A stretch of DNA of 64,000 nt from Chengkuizengella axinellae (GCF_030730905.1 NZ_JAVAMP010000015.1:25971-89970), one strand, 5' to 3'. Numbered from the stretch's first letter, positions 18,591 through 27,156 are shown. Numbers and translations: made by a program. The notes: generated by a model from the letters alone, not told the origin.

Positions 18591-19655
18591 ATGAAAAAGC
18601 TGATGTACTTTTCCATTTTATTTATGATTTTGTTCATCCTTACTCTAGTCATGATATTCAAACTATTTCAATCACAAGAAAAACTAGCTTTTGATGATGA
18701 GCAGTTCGGGTTGAAGGATCAGATTGTGATCCGCTTTAGCCATGTAGTGGCGGAAAACACACCTAAAGGTTTGGCCGCAAAATACTTCGCTGAATTAGTC
18801 AGTCAAAAAACATCTCATAATGTAAAAGTAGAAATCTTCGCGAATGGAAGTTTATATACAGATGATACAGAAGCACTGCATGCTTTAAAACAGGGAGAAA
18901 TTCAGATGATGGCCCCTGCTACCTCAAAGTTGACAACATCATTTCCTGAATGGCAATTAGTAGATTTGCCTTTTGTATTTCCTTCATATAAAGCTGCTAC
19001 CGAAGCATTTAATGGTAAAATTGGTAAAGAACTCTTTTCACTTCTAGAAAAAGAAAATCTGAAAGGTTTATCATTTTGGAGTAATGGTTTTAAACAAATG
19101 ACAAGTCATATAGGACCTATACATATGCCTGAAGATTTAGCTGGTCAACATTTTAGAATTATGCCAAGTAAAATCATAGAAGAGCAATATAATCTATTGA
19201 ATGTAAAAACAAGCATGCTTCCATTTAATTCAACATATCAAAGTCTTGAAACCCATACCGTGACTGGTCAAGAAAATACGCTGTCCAATATTTACTCTAA
19301 AAAATTTTATAGAGTGCAAGAACATTTAACTATTAGTAATCATGGTTTCTTAGGCTATGTTGTTTTAATGAATGATGATTTCTGGAACCAACTTCCTATG
19401 AATATTCAAGAAATTATCATAGAATCGATGAACGAGGCATCAGAAATAATACAAAATAAATCCATAGAGTTAAATCAGCAATCGTTGAAAAATATTAAAA
19501 ATGATTCTGATATTCAAATTTATGAACTAATACAAACAGAAAAAGATAAATGGATAGAATATCTACAGCCTGTATATGAACAATATGAATTAGAATTTGG
19601 AAATGATCTTACTCAGGAATTGTATAAAATACATAATAAGTATGAGGTAGAATGA
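18591..19655 (+). CDS. dctB: TRAP-type binding protein, DctB-like co-sensor
   Basis: Product of 354 aa from this ATG, which has GGGGTG 6 bases upstream; a GTG at 18582 is less likely. The N-terminal helix (about residues 4-24) has no lipobox cysteine, so the protein is probably membrane-anchored by an uncleaved signal. The rest is a DctP fold closely similar to the dctP product here: IRFSHVVAENTPKGLAAK, GQHFRIMPS with the substrate arginine, and GQENTLSNIYSKKFYRVQ. In B. subtilis a protein of this type (DctB) is encoded next to dctS-dctR and acts with the sensor. The location beside dctSR, divergent from it, supports the same role. Confidence 0.8.
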   Translation: MKKLMYFSILFMILFILTLVMIFKLFQSQEKLAFDDEQFGLKDQIVIRFSHVVAENTPKGLAAKYFAELVSQKTSHNVKVEIFANGSLYTDDTEALHALKQGEIQMMAPATSKLTTSFPEWQLVDLPFVFPSYKAATEAFNGKIGKELFSLLEKENLKGLSFWSNGFKQMTSHIGPIHMPEDLAGQHFRIMPSKIIEEQYNLLNVKTSMLPFNSTYQSLETHTVTGQENTLSNIYSKKFYRVQEHLTISNHGFLGYVVLMNDDFWNQLPMNIQEIIIESMNEASEIIQNKSIELNQQSLKNIKNDSDIQIYELIQTEKDKWIEYLQPVYEQYELEFGNDLTQELYKIHNKYEVE

Positions 19656-19671
19656 TTCCTCATACTTTTTT
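19638..19671 (+). terminator. Terminator overlapping the dctB stop codon
   Basis: AAGTATGAGG pairs perfectly with CCTCATACTT across a 10-base loop and runs into a T-tract. The 5' arm lies within the last codons of the gene. Confidence 0.85.
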
Positions 19672-19741
19672 CATTTTTAAACTTTATGAATACTATTCAC
19701 TTTTCAATCTATGTTTCAGTGGCTCACTTCATTATTTAAGT

Positions 19742-20404
19742 TTATATTTTCTTAAACATTCCATGTGAAGCGGGATACGTGTATTGAAACCCATATTTCT
19801 CATATAGCTTATCAGCAGGCTCATCTGCAATTAAACTAATATAAGCGCCTTCAGGAGCATTTTCGTCTATATCCTTTGATAGTTCATTCATTATTAGCTT
19901 TCCTAGACCTTGACCTTGGTAATTAGGTTCAACGGCGATGTCCACAACTTGATAGAAACAGCCTTTATCACCAATCAGTCTACCCATACCTATCAAATAT
20001 TCATTAGCATAGATTGAGATGGCATAAATTGTGTGTTTAAGCCCAAGTTTTGCTCCCGCTTCACTCTTTTCACTTAACCCTGCTAATTTTCTTAAATTTA
20101 AATAATCATTTACATCAGGCGTACCCTTATATAAAAGGTAATTGTTTTCTTTTAAACTCAAAAATTGTTTTTTCTTTTTTTCTGCAAAAGCCATTACAAC
20201 AAATATAATCAAATGTAGTATCCATAAAAGCATCTGAATAAAGTATTGAAAATAAATCCACTTTGGAACTGTAAGACTTCCAATAGGACCAACACGATTG
20301 TTCGTGTAATAGTATATAGAATATATAAATGATATTGTTAAAAACACAATGAATATGATCGATACTGACAACCCAAAATAAATTAACTTTTTCTTCTTCC
20401 TCAA
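19742..20404 (-). CDS. Membrane-anchored GNAT acetyltransferase
   Basis: Product of 220 aa from a TTG start with a GGGGG ribosome binding site 7 bases upstream. Residues about 7-28 and 48-72 are hydrophobic helices; from about residue 85 to the end there is a complete GNAT fold, with VVDIAVEPNYQGQGLGKLIMNEL as the acetyl-CoA motif A and LYEKYGFQ near the end. Free-standing GNATs of this type normally begin at the fold itself, so the two-helix front end looks like a fusion. It follows the patatin gene by 21 bases, so it is probably the last gene of the ABC-F operon. Substrate unknown. Confidence 0.75.
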   Translation of the reverse strand: MRKKKKLIYFGLSVSIIFIVFLTISFIYSIYYYTNNRVGPIGSLTVPKWIYFQYFIQMLLWILHLIIFVVMAFAEKKKKQFLSLKENNYLLYKGTPDVNDYLNLRKLAGLSEKSEAGAKLGLKHTIYAISIYANEYLIGMGRLIGDKGCFYQVVDIAVEPNYQGQGLGKLIMNELSKDIDENAPEGAYISLIADEPADKLYEKYGFQYTYPASHGMFKKI

Positions 20405-20425
20405 AACTTTTCCCCCACACTAAAT

Positions 20426-21289
20426 TCACGTTTTTGTTTTCTCCATCCAATTCATTAACAAATCATATTGGATTTTAGCATCTTCGAGACCTTGATCATA
20501 TAATCTCGTAAGTTTTACTTTATCTTTTTCTAATCGATTCACTTGAATTGGCTGCTTTGGTCTAAAAACAAAGATGTCTCCTTTTTCTTCAAGCTGGTTA
20601 ACATAGTTTATTGTTGTGTTGTATTCTTCATGACGCTGTATCATCGTATTGTATAATCCTTTGTATCTTCTACGATACTTCGCTTTTAACATCCATTTGT
20701 AACTAGCTGGTTTTTTCACATATCCTTTATTTCTAGTTAAGATCACAATGTTTCGTTTATTTCCATCGTTTATCGATTTTATAATGGGAATCGGATCAGC
20801 GATTCCCCCATCTAATAATTCATATCCAGCATGATTCACAATTTGAGTAATTAACGGTAAGCTGATGGATGCTCTTAATAATGTAAATACATCGCCGGTA
20901 TTTCCATTTTTGTCAAAATACATCGGTTTTCCCGTTACACAATCTGTTACTACAATTTTAAAAGTTTGTGGAGAAGAATGAAAAGTATCATAATCGAAGG
21001 GTTCGAGTTGATTAGGGAGTTTATCAAAGATAACATCCATCCCAAACAAACTTCGTTTTTTTATCAAATTTCTGACACTGATATATCCTGGGTAGTCAAT
21101 ATAATCAATAGTTACTTTTTTATTCCTACCGTATTGTTTTGAAATGTACGAGGTCGCATTACAAGCTCCAGCAGAAGCCCCTATAATGTATGGGATATCA
21201 ATCTCTTTTTCAATAAAATAATCTAATACACCTGCGGTATATACCCCTCTTAAACCCCCGCCTTCAAGTACCAAACCCATATTATCCAT
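20426..21289 (-). CDS. Patatin-like phospholipase, YjjU family
   Basis: Serine lipid acyl hydrolase of 287 aa. The oxyanion motif GGGLRGVYTAG is at residues about 10-20, the nucleophile elbow GASAG near residue 40, and the catalytic-dyad aspartate in LLDGGIADPIP near residue 160. A basic, Tyr-rich C-terminal part follows. It is expected to be cytoplasmic and to act on membrane lipids. It sits 23 bases after the ABC-F gene and 21 bases before the GNAT gene, so all three are probably co-transcribed. Confidence 0.9.
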   Translation of the reverse strand: MDNMGLVLEGGGLRGVYTAGVLDYFIEKEIDIPYIIGASAGACNATSYISKQYGRNKKVTIDYIDYPGYISVRNLIKKRSLFGMDVIFDKLPNQLEPFDYDTFHSSPQTFKIVVTDCVTGKPMYFDKNGNTGDVFTLLRASISLPLITQIVNHAGYELLDGGIADPIPIIKSINDGNKRNIVILTRNKGYVKKPASYKWMLKAKYRRRYKGLYNTMIQRHEEYNTTINYVNQLEEKGDIFVFRPKQPIQVNRLEKDKVKLTRLYDQGLEDAKIQYDLLMNWMEKTKT

Positions 21290-21312
21290 CTGAGCAACAC
21301 ATCCTCAAAAAT

Positions 21313-22932
21313 TTAGAGTTGATGTTTTTGTTTCGCATCATCGTAATTACCAATATACTTAAATATTTTTCCATTTTCAAGCCAGTAAGTCTGATTAAAA
21401 CAGCGATTTAGCAAATATCGATCATGTGATACACAGAGAATTGTTCCTTCAAATTGTTCAAGTGTTTCTTCTAAAACCTCACGAGAATCAATGTCCAAGT
21501 GGTTTGTAGGTTCATCTAGAATAATGAGATTCATGTTTTGATTCATCAGTTGGGCAAGTCTTACCCTCATTCTTTCTCCACCACTTAATCGACTTACTTT
21601 ATTAAATACTGAATGTCCGTAGAACATAAATTTAGCTAGTATTTGTCGTGCTTCAGCCTCGGTCACATGAACTTGTTCTCTAAATAAATCAATAAGTCTT
21701 CCTTCTTGTTGATCTTTAAATACATGCTGTGATAAGTAACCAATTCTAACATTGCTGCCTATTTTAATCGTACCTTCATCAGGCAACATTTCTTCTAGAA
21801 TCATTTTTAAAATGGTGGACTTGCCGCTTCCATTATTGCCTATTAAAGCAATACGATCCTGATATCGAATTGAAAAATCTATATTTTCAAATAGTGTTGT
21901 TTCATTAAATCTCTTTGAGATATGATCTACCTGCACAACATCTTTTCCGCTTCGTTCTTGCATATGAAGATCAAATTTCATCTTTGTATTTTCTAATTTT
22001 GGTTTTTTAATCTTTTCCATTCGTTCAATGGCTCTCTCCATGTTTTTGGCTCTTTTATGCAACCCTGCATTTGGTGGGTTTGCCCGATTTGCCCATTCTA
22101 TCAGTTGTTTTATAGTTTCTCTCATTTTCTTGATTTTTTTCTGTTGCTCTTGAAATGCAGCAAACTGATTTAATAGTCTTTTTTCTTTTTCTTCTACAAA
22201 GTAAGAGTAATTTCCGTGGTACGTATGAAGTTCTCCGTCTTCAATTTCTATTATTTTTGTAGCTACCTCATCTAAAAAGTAACGATCATGAGACACAATG
22301 AGGATTGATCCTTGAGATGTTTTGATAAAGTCTTCCAACCATTGTAATGCTTGTATATCTAGGTGATTTGTCGGTTCATCCAGCAACAGTAATTGAGGCT
22401 TTTTCAATAAAATTAAACCCAAACCTATTTTCGTTTGCTCTCCTCCACTGCATTTTAAAAATGTACTGTCAAGCAAGTTAGCAATGCCCAAACCGTTACA
22501 GATCTTCATGAGATCAGCATCCATTTCATAACCGCCCAATTTAGTGAACTTTTCTTGTACATCTCCATACTGTTTTAACAGTTTTTCTAAATTAACCTCA
22601 TCTTCAGCCATTTTTTGTTCAATGCTTCTCATCTTTTTATTTAATTCATTCATCTCTTCAAAAGCACTGCACAATACATCTCTTACAGTGTCCTCTTTTC
22701 TGTGGGATGGAATTTGTTCTAAATACCCCACTTCTGCTTCTTTTTTAATATGAATTTTTCCTGCATCACATGGTTCTACCCCTGATATAAGCTTTAAAAT
22801 GGTCGTTTTACCACTACCATTTGTACCAACCAAACCAATTCGTTCCCCATCTTTCACTTCAAATCTTAAATTCTCAAAAATCTTGTTTCCACCTAAAGTT
22901 TTACTTACATCATTTACTGCACAAATAATCAT
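21313..22932 (-). CDS. ABC-F family ATPase, possible antibiotic resistance factor
   Basis: Protein of 539 aa with two ABC domains and no membrane helices. Walker A GTNGSGKTT and GNNGSGKST, signatures CSGGEQ and LSGGERM, and Walker B LLLLDEPTNHLD and LIILDEPTNHLD are all intact. Between them (about residues 240-315) lies a long charged linker with the helix-rich interdomain of ribosome-acting ABC-F proteins. Members such as VmlR and Vga push drugs off the ribosome. The upstream leader with a small ORF and two terminators is the arrangement expected for an antibiotic-inducible member, which supports but does not prove that role. Confidence 0.9.
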   Translation of the reverse strand: MIICAVNDVSKTLGGNKIFENLRFEVKDGERIGLVGTNGSGKTTILKLISGVEPCDAGKIHIKKEAEVGYLEQIPSHRKEDTVRDVLCSAFEEMNELNKKMRSIEQKMAEDEVNLEKLLKQYGDVQEKFTKLGGYEMDADLMKICNGLGIANLLDSTFLKCSGGEQTKIGLGLILLKKPQLLLLDEPTNHLDIQALQWLEDFIKTSQGSILIVSHDRYFLDEVATKIIEIEDGELHTYHGNYSYFVEEKEKRLLNQFAAFQEQQKKIKKMRETIKQLIEWANRANPPNAGLHKRAKNMERAIERMEKIKKPKLENTKMKFDLHMQERSGKDVVQVDHISKRFNETTLFENIDFSIRYQDRIALIGNNGSGKSTILKMILEEMLPDEGTIKIGSNVRIGYLSQHVFKDQQEGRLIDLFREQVHVTEAEARQILAKFMFYGHSVFNKVSRLSGGERMRVRLAQLMNQNMNLIILDEPTNHLDIDSREVLEETLEQFEGTILCVSHDRYLLNRCFNQTYWLENGKIFKYIGNYDDAKQKHQL

Positions 22933-22956
22933 TTTATTATTCTCCTTTCAATAACA

Positions 22957-22994
22957 AGAAAAAACCATGAGTAAAAATCAACCCATGGTTTTTG
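22957..22994 (-). terminator. Leader terminator next to the ABC-F start (attenuator)
   Basis: On the minus strand AAAAACCATG pairs with CATGGTTTTT, loop of 14 bases, followed by TTCTTG. It ends about 25 bases before the ABC-F start codon, upstream of its ribosome binding site, so if formed it would stop transcription before the gene. This placement marks it as an attenuator rather than an ordinary terminator. Confidence 0.75.
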
Positions 22995-23102
22995 AATAAA
23001 CATATATTTAGTCTAATCTTCACAGATAATTTCGAGCCTCTTTCTGCAATATGGTGAGAAATATATCTTTTTTATGCAAAAAGGGGAACTGTATTATGAT
23101 AC

Positions 23103-23128
23103 ACAAAAGGAGGGCAAATCGCCCTCCC
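23103..23128 (-). terminator. Second leader terminator following the small ORF
   Basis: On the minus strand GGAGGGC, loop GATTT and GCCCTCC are followed by TTTTGTG. It lies about 40 bases after the leader ORF stop. The 3' arm plus T-run (CCCTCCTTT) is exactly complementary to the leader ORF ribosome binding site AAAGGAGGG, so the two could compete. Confidence 0.75.
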
Positions 23129-23168
23129 ATTTGAATTACCTGTATATAAAAGTGGGGTAAAGAGATTT

Positions 23169-23303
23169 TTACATTCTGTTATATGATGTTGTTTTATTAA
23201 AAAAGGACATACGTATCCCGTTGAAAACAACACCAGCAAAAATGGCACGGACAATATACACATATTGTAAATATCCTGTGCGACCTTTAACAGAATGTAA
23301 CAT
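23169..23303 (-). CDS. 44-aa leader peptide upstream of the ABC-F gene
   Basis: Short frame beginning MLHSVKGRTGYLQYVYIVRA, 44 aa, basic at both ends with a hydrophobic middle (IVRAIFAGVVFNGI). An unusually strong ribosome binding site, AAAGGAGGG, lies 7 bases before the ATG. The first codons (TTACATTCTGTTA) and the last codons with the stop (TAACAGAATGTAA) are a perfect 13-base inverted repeat, so ribosomes on the start or end would decide whether the stem forms. It precedes two terminators and the ABC-F gene. Likely a regulatory leader peptide; the sequence itself is not one I recognise. Confidence 0.6.
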   Translation of the reverse strand: MLHSVKGRTGYLQYVYIVRAIFAGVVFNGIRMSFFNKTTSYNRM

Positions 23304-23526
23304 CTCTATCCCTCCTTTCAAGATTAAAGTTATAAAACAAAATTATCTTAACACAATTATCTTTTAATTACAATATGCTTCCAACCTAAATTATATTTAA
23401 TATGTTACCTTTTTTATATTATGAATACATTTGTGATAAGCTATAAGCTATGAAGGAACCTTTCTCATATTATAATTTAGAGGAACAAAACTTCAATGCT
23501 ATTTCAACAATTTGGAGGAATTACAT

Positions 23527-24090
23527 ATGAGTACTGAACAAATAAATGTATTAGGATTTGCTGGTAGTTTGAGAAAAGATTCTTATAACCGTGCCTTACT
23601 TCGTGAAGCTATTCAGCTTTCCCCAGAAGGATTGAAAATCACTGATTTCGATTTATCTGAAATTCCGATGTTTAATGAGGATGTTGAAAAAGAAGGAGAT
23701 CCTGCAGCTGTGACTGCATTTAAAAATGCGATTCGTGAATCAAAAGCCTTACTCATTGTCACACCTGAATACAACAGTGCGATTCCTGGAGTATTGAAAA
23801 ATGCACTTGATTGGGCATCACGAGGTGCTAAAGAAGCACCCTTATTAAAAAAACCTATCGCTATTATGGGTGCAACACCGGGTCGAGCTGGAACTGCTCA
23901 AGCACAAGCTCAATTAAGACAAACCTTAGTCACTACACGTTCACTTGTCATGGTTGAACCTCAAGTCTTAATCTCAGAAGTCCATCGTAAATTTGATGAT
24001 CAGGGTAATTTTACAGATGAGAAAACAGGTCAATATATTGGCAGGTTGCTCACTTCGCTGCAAGAATGGGTAAACAAACTCAAATCATGA
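23527..24090 (+). CDS. NADPH-dependent FMN reductase / quinone reductase family
   Basis: Flavodoxin-like reductase of 187 aa; this ATG has GGAGG 8 bases upstream, so the frame extension to 23512 is not used. GSLRKDSYNRALLREA binds the FMN phosphate and VTPEYNSAIPGVLKNALDW is the family signature seen in chromate and azo reductases. It reduces FMN, quinones or metal oxyanions using NADPH in the cytoplasm. Monocistronic with its own terminator. Confidence 0.92.
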   Translation: MSTEQINVLGFAGSLRKDSYNRALLREAIQLSPEGLKITDFDLSEIPMFNEDVEKEGDPAAVTAFKNAIRESKALLIVTPEYNSAIPGVLKNALDWASRGAKEAPLLKKPIAIMGATPGRAGTAQAQAQLRQTLVTTRSLVMVEPQVLISEVHRKFDDQGNFTDEKTGQYIGRLLTSLQEWVNKLKS

Positions 24091-24096
24091 TAAAAC

Positions 24097-24134
24097 AAAA
24101 AGCATTTGATTAGTTTGCTATCAAATGCTTTTTG
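24097..24134. terminator. Bidirectional terminator
   Basis: AAAAAGCATTTGAT pairs perfectly with ATCAAATGCTTTTT across a 9-base loop, flanked by A-run and T-run. It can end both the FMN reductase transcript and the convergent beta-lactamase-like gene. Confidence 0.88.
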
Positions 24135-24161
24135 TTACATTTTCAATATGCCAGTTCCACT

Positions 24162-25331
24162 TCAGTCTATTATATTTATGGCTCTTTCTTGTTGATCCCA
24201 AGTGATTTGAAACCCAAATGTGTCTGTTATCAAACGAAGCGGAACAAATACTCGATTGTCTCTAACCTTGATTTCCTCATTCAACTCTTGCTCAATGTCA
24301 TTAATAATCACCTTGTTTTTATACTCATTATTAAAAACCATTTTTGTTTCATTATATGATAATACTAAAGTGCCATCATCCCACTCTATATGTCCTCCTA
24401 AATGCTCAGTTATAAAGCGAATAGGAACATAGGTTGTTCCACCTTCCGGATTCATGGTGGGTTGCACATCAGGGAAAACAACCTTTTCACCATTCACATA
24501 AATATGTATTGGCTTCAAATTCAAATGGATGTTGTGTATTTTTTTAGTAATATGAGCAATTACATCTCTCACTTTTTCATATGGAATACCCTCTGTCATA
24601 ATCGCAAGTATGTATGGTTGTTCATCGTAAACAATTCCTACATCATTATAGACCAACTCTAAAGGGAAGTAACCTACCTTGTGGGCAACTTCTAACCCTG
24701 ATACTCCCGCAGGGATTGTTTCGTTATAATCCGTATGTACAAAGACGCCCAACAGCTCTTCTCCTAATTCCTCATGTTCAATTATAAATGCATCCAAAGC
24801 TGTGGCATAAATCGCAAGATCTTCTGCACTTAATCGATTGTAACCATTTGGAAAGACATTTTTTCCACCTATCCCTTTTAAAAATGAAATAAAGTTTGCT
24901 CTACCCATTTTCTCAGTCAACATAATATAAGCAACATTATCACTGTGTACGATCATTTTTTGTACTAGATCACGAATTGTATATTGTGTACCAAAGGGCT
25001 GAAATTGAATAACTCCACTTCCTTCGTAGTAATGGTATACGGAGTAGGTTAGTTTCTCATCCAAATTCAAATTTCCCTCAGCAGCTTTCTTATATATATA
25101 CAGGGCTAATGGCATTTTAATCGTACTAGCTCCTGCATACACTTTTTCCTTTTGATGGAACATGACTGTACCAGTAGTTAAGTTTTCGTAATAAAAAGAA
25201 ATATCACCTAGAGCATTCATTTCATGTAATAAATCCTCTGGAATCTCTTCTTCTATTCCTAGTGCAAAACTATTGATTATACTAGAATAAAACAATATAA
25301 AAACAATCATAATTTGAATATAGTATTTCAT
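24162..25331 (-). CDS. Secreted serine beta-lactamase-fold protein with copper-amine-oxidase-type domain
   Basis: Product of 389 aa with an N-terminal signal peptide (about 1-24). Residues about 35-270 form a class A beta-lactamase-like domain: STIK gives the SxxK nucleophile, HSDNVAY the SDN triad, and HKVGYF replaces the KTG box (Thr to Val). Residues about 280-389 are two stalk-like copper amine oxidase N-terminal repeats (IHIYVNGEKVVFPDV, TYVPIRFITEHLGG, VFVPLRLITDTFG), which usually bind the cell wall. It may be a cell-wall-tethered serine hydrolase rather than a true drug-hydrolysing enzyme; a conserved Glu166 equivalent is not obvious. A 16-base perfect palindrome sits upstream. Confidence 0.82.
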   Translation of the reverse strand: MKYYIQIMIVFILFYSSIINSFALGIEEEIPEDLLHEMNALGDISFYYENLTTGTVMFHQKEKVYAGASTIKMPLALYIYKKAAEGNLNLDEKLTYSVYHYYEGSGVIQFQPFGTQYTIRDLVQKMIVHSDNVAYIMLTEKMGRANFISFLKGIGGKNVFPNGYNRLSAEDLAIYATALDAFIIEHEELGEELLGVFVHTDYNETIPAGVSGLEVAHKVGYFPLELVYNDVGIVYDEQPYILAIMTEGIPYEKVRDVIAHITKKIHNIHLNLKPIHIYVNGEKVVFPDVQPTMNPEGGTTYVPIRFITEHLGGHIEWDDGTLVLSYNETKMVFNNEYKNKVIINDIEQELNEEIKVRDNRVFVPLRLITDTFGFQITWDQQERAINIID

Positions 25332-25356
25332 TCAACTACTGCCCCTTTTACCAATT

Positions 25357-25372
25357 TAGAAAACGTTTTCTA
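25357..25372. promoter_or_regulatory. Perfect LacI/CcpA-like palindrome upstream of the beta-lactamase-like gene
   Basis: TAGAAAACGTTTTCTA is fully self-complementary, centred on CG as in LacI-family operators, and starts 26 bases before the start codon. It resembles a cre site but differs in the outer TG/CA bases, so CcpA or another LacI-family protein could bind. Confidence 0.5.
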
Positions 25373-25440
25373 TTATATGGTACTATATTCACTTTAATAT
25401 GTCTTTATGTTTTTATAGTCAATGCACATTTTAAAATATA

Positions 25441-26319
25441 TTATCTGTACTCTTTGATCCCATTTTCAAAGGCATGATTGTCTTTATTTTCTAATCCATG
25501 TAATGCTTCTTGCAATGCAAACGTCTTTTTATAGAAACTAACTCGATCAGATATCTCATTTCCGTTTGGATATTGTTCAATGCATAATTGAAAGAACGTT
25601 TCTCCATAACTAGATAATAATCCTGAAAAATCATATGCAGGATCTCCTATTCCTGATCCACCAAAATCAATTATTCCTGAAATTTCACCATAAAAAGAAT
25701 CCCACAAAATATTTGATGCCCCAAAATCTCCATGAATTAGTGTCAGATTCATCTCTAAATTATTGGGATTATTCAAAAAAACTTCAAACATATGAGTGAT
25801 ATTCTCTTTAGCATCCTTCCTCATAAATGAATATAGTCTATTTTGAATGTTTTCAAAGAGTTCTTCTACTTCAGTTCTAATCCCCTTCTGCTTTTGATGT
25901 TTAAAAATAGGATTAATTTCATGAAGTGGTATTGAATGAACTTCAAACAAAAAAGTGGCAAGTTGAGATGCTAATTTTTTAAACAAATTCACATCCTTTA
26001 TATTTGATAGTTCTTCCCTCCATAGCGGAGAACCTTGGATTTTTTTATATCCAGTAAATACCTTTCCTGCTTCCAATATTTCAAAAGATTGATAGATTGG
26101 ATTGGGGATTGTAATTGTTACCCGGTCTTTAATCTTATTGACTAGTTCTGTCTCATCTTTCAGATTGGTAATCCCTTTTAAATATTTTGGAAATCGAAAG
26201 ACCAAAGACTTATTAATCATTAAAACATCGTTATTCTGCCCGATCTTATTAGGCTCAACGTCATCTATCCATAAATCAGGATACACTTGTTTTATTCGAT
26301 CAATATATTGATTATACAT
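25441..26319 (-). CDS. Aminoglycoside phosphotransferase-family kinase
   Basis: APH/choline-kinase-fold protein of 292 aa. The Brenner motif LIHGDFGASNILWD and the metal-binding IIDFGGSGIGDPAYDF are intact. The N-lobe SLVFRFPKYL segment with a conserved Lys is also seen. Layout resembles APH(2'')-type or macrolide-type kinases, but substrate cannot be deduced. Start ATG is preceded by AAAGGGATC. Monocistronic and divergent from the ThuA-like gene. Confidence 0.85.
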   Translation of the reverse strand: MYNQYIDRIKQVYPDLWIDDVEPNKIGQNNDVLMINKSLVFRFPKYLKGITNLKDETELVNKIKDRVTITIPNPIYQSFEILEAGKVFTGYKKIQGSPLWREELSNIKDVNLFKKLASQLATFLFEVHSIPLHEINPIFKHQKQKGIRTEVEELFENIQNRLYSFMRKDAKENITHMFEVFLNNPNNLEMNLTLIHGDFGASNILWDSFYGEISGIIDFGGSGIGDPAYDFSGLLSSYGETFFQLCIEQYPNGNEISDRVSFYKKTFALQEALHGLENKDNHAFENGIKEYR

Positions 26320-26411
26320 TTATAAGATCCCTTTCTTGTTGCTTCCTAAGTCTAAATACTTATTCATACTTGTGCCATTATATTATACAATAAAAATATG
26401 GAGGTCATATT

Positions 26412-27038
26412 ATGAACAAATTCACGATACTTTTAGGAGATTTCTATCATCCTGCTCCTAATTTGCAAGCATCCTTGGAAAAATTATATTTAAATAACAG
26501 TCAGATTCAATTAAACTTTGTCAATATAGAAGCAATCAACGAAAGTCTATTAAACCAAACTGACTTGTTGATTATTGGCCGAGAAAATAGAATAAATCCA
26601 AAAGACAAAATCCTTCAATATTGGATGGATGAACAAAAAGCCAATGATATTACTCAATTTGTTCAAAATGGTGGAAGTATGCTAGTCTGTCATTCTGGAT
26701 TATCCTCATATGAACAAAACGATCAATACATACAACTTGTAAAAGGCTATTTCAAATTCCACCCTAAGGTACAACAAATTGTAAATTATCATAATAACAA
26801 CCAAGATCATGATTCATTCTCATTTCTTGACGAACATTATTTTGTTTCAGTAGATGAACAAAACACAGAAATCTTCTTAACTTCAACCTCTGTAGATGGA
26901 GAATCCATTGCAGGCTGGAGACATACATACGGCAAAGGAAAAGTATGTTGTATAACCCCAGCACATCATAAAGAAGCATTGCTGCATCATGATATGTTAA
27001 AGCTGTTGGAACATTGTACAAACTGGTGTCTCGAATAG
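26412..27038 (+). CDS. ThuA-like domain protein
   Basis: Protein of 208 aa of the class I glutamine-amidotransferase-like ThuA family. Visible features are VQNGGSMLVCHSGLSSY (the strand-loop position of the nucleophile elbow), GYFKFHPKVQ, and the terminal AGWRHTYGKGKVCCITPAHH. ThuA proteins are linked to sugar utilisation, but their reaction is poorly known. No partner genes for trehalose use are nearby. A GGAGGTCAT ribosome binding site precedes the start. Confidence 0.8.
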   Translation: MNKFTILLGDFYHPAPNLQASLEKLYLNNSQIQLNFVNIEAINESLLNQTDLLIIGRENRINPKDKILQYWMDEQKANDITQFVQNGGSMLVCHSGLSSYEQNDQYIQLVKGYFKFHPKVQQIVNYHNNNQDHDSFSFLDEHYFVSVDEQNTEIFLTSTSVDGESIAGWRHTYGKGKVCCITPAHHKEALLHHDMLKLLEHCTNWCLE

Positions 27039-27156
27039 GCAAGAATGGAATTTACATTCCGTTTACAATTTAATGGTTGCATCTTAACTTGTAAATAGAT
27101 CATAATATAAAAGATTCATCAAATTATCTTTATATTTACTTTTAGGAGAGTAACCA

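Noticed and set aside
20127..20450. 107-aa frame overlapping the patatin and GNAT genes
   Set aside because: It lies across the junction of two clear genes in a different frame and has no ribosome binding site or recognisable motif.
23072..23263. 63-aa frame on the minus strand in the ABC-F leader
   Set aside because: It overlaps the 44-aa leader ORF in another frame, starts inside it without a ribosome binding site and runs through the first terminator. The 44-aa frame has the strong ribosome binding site.
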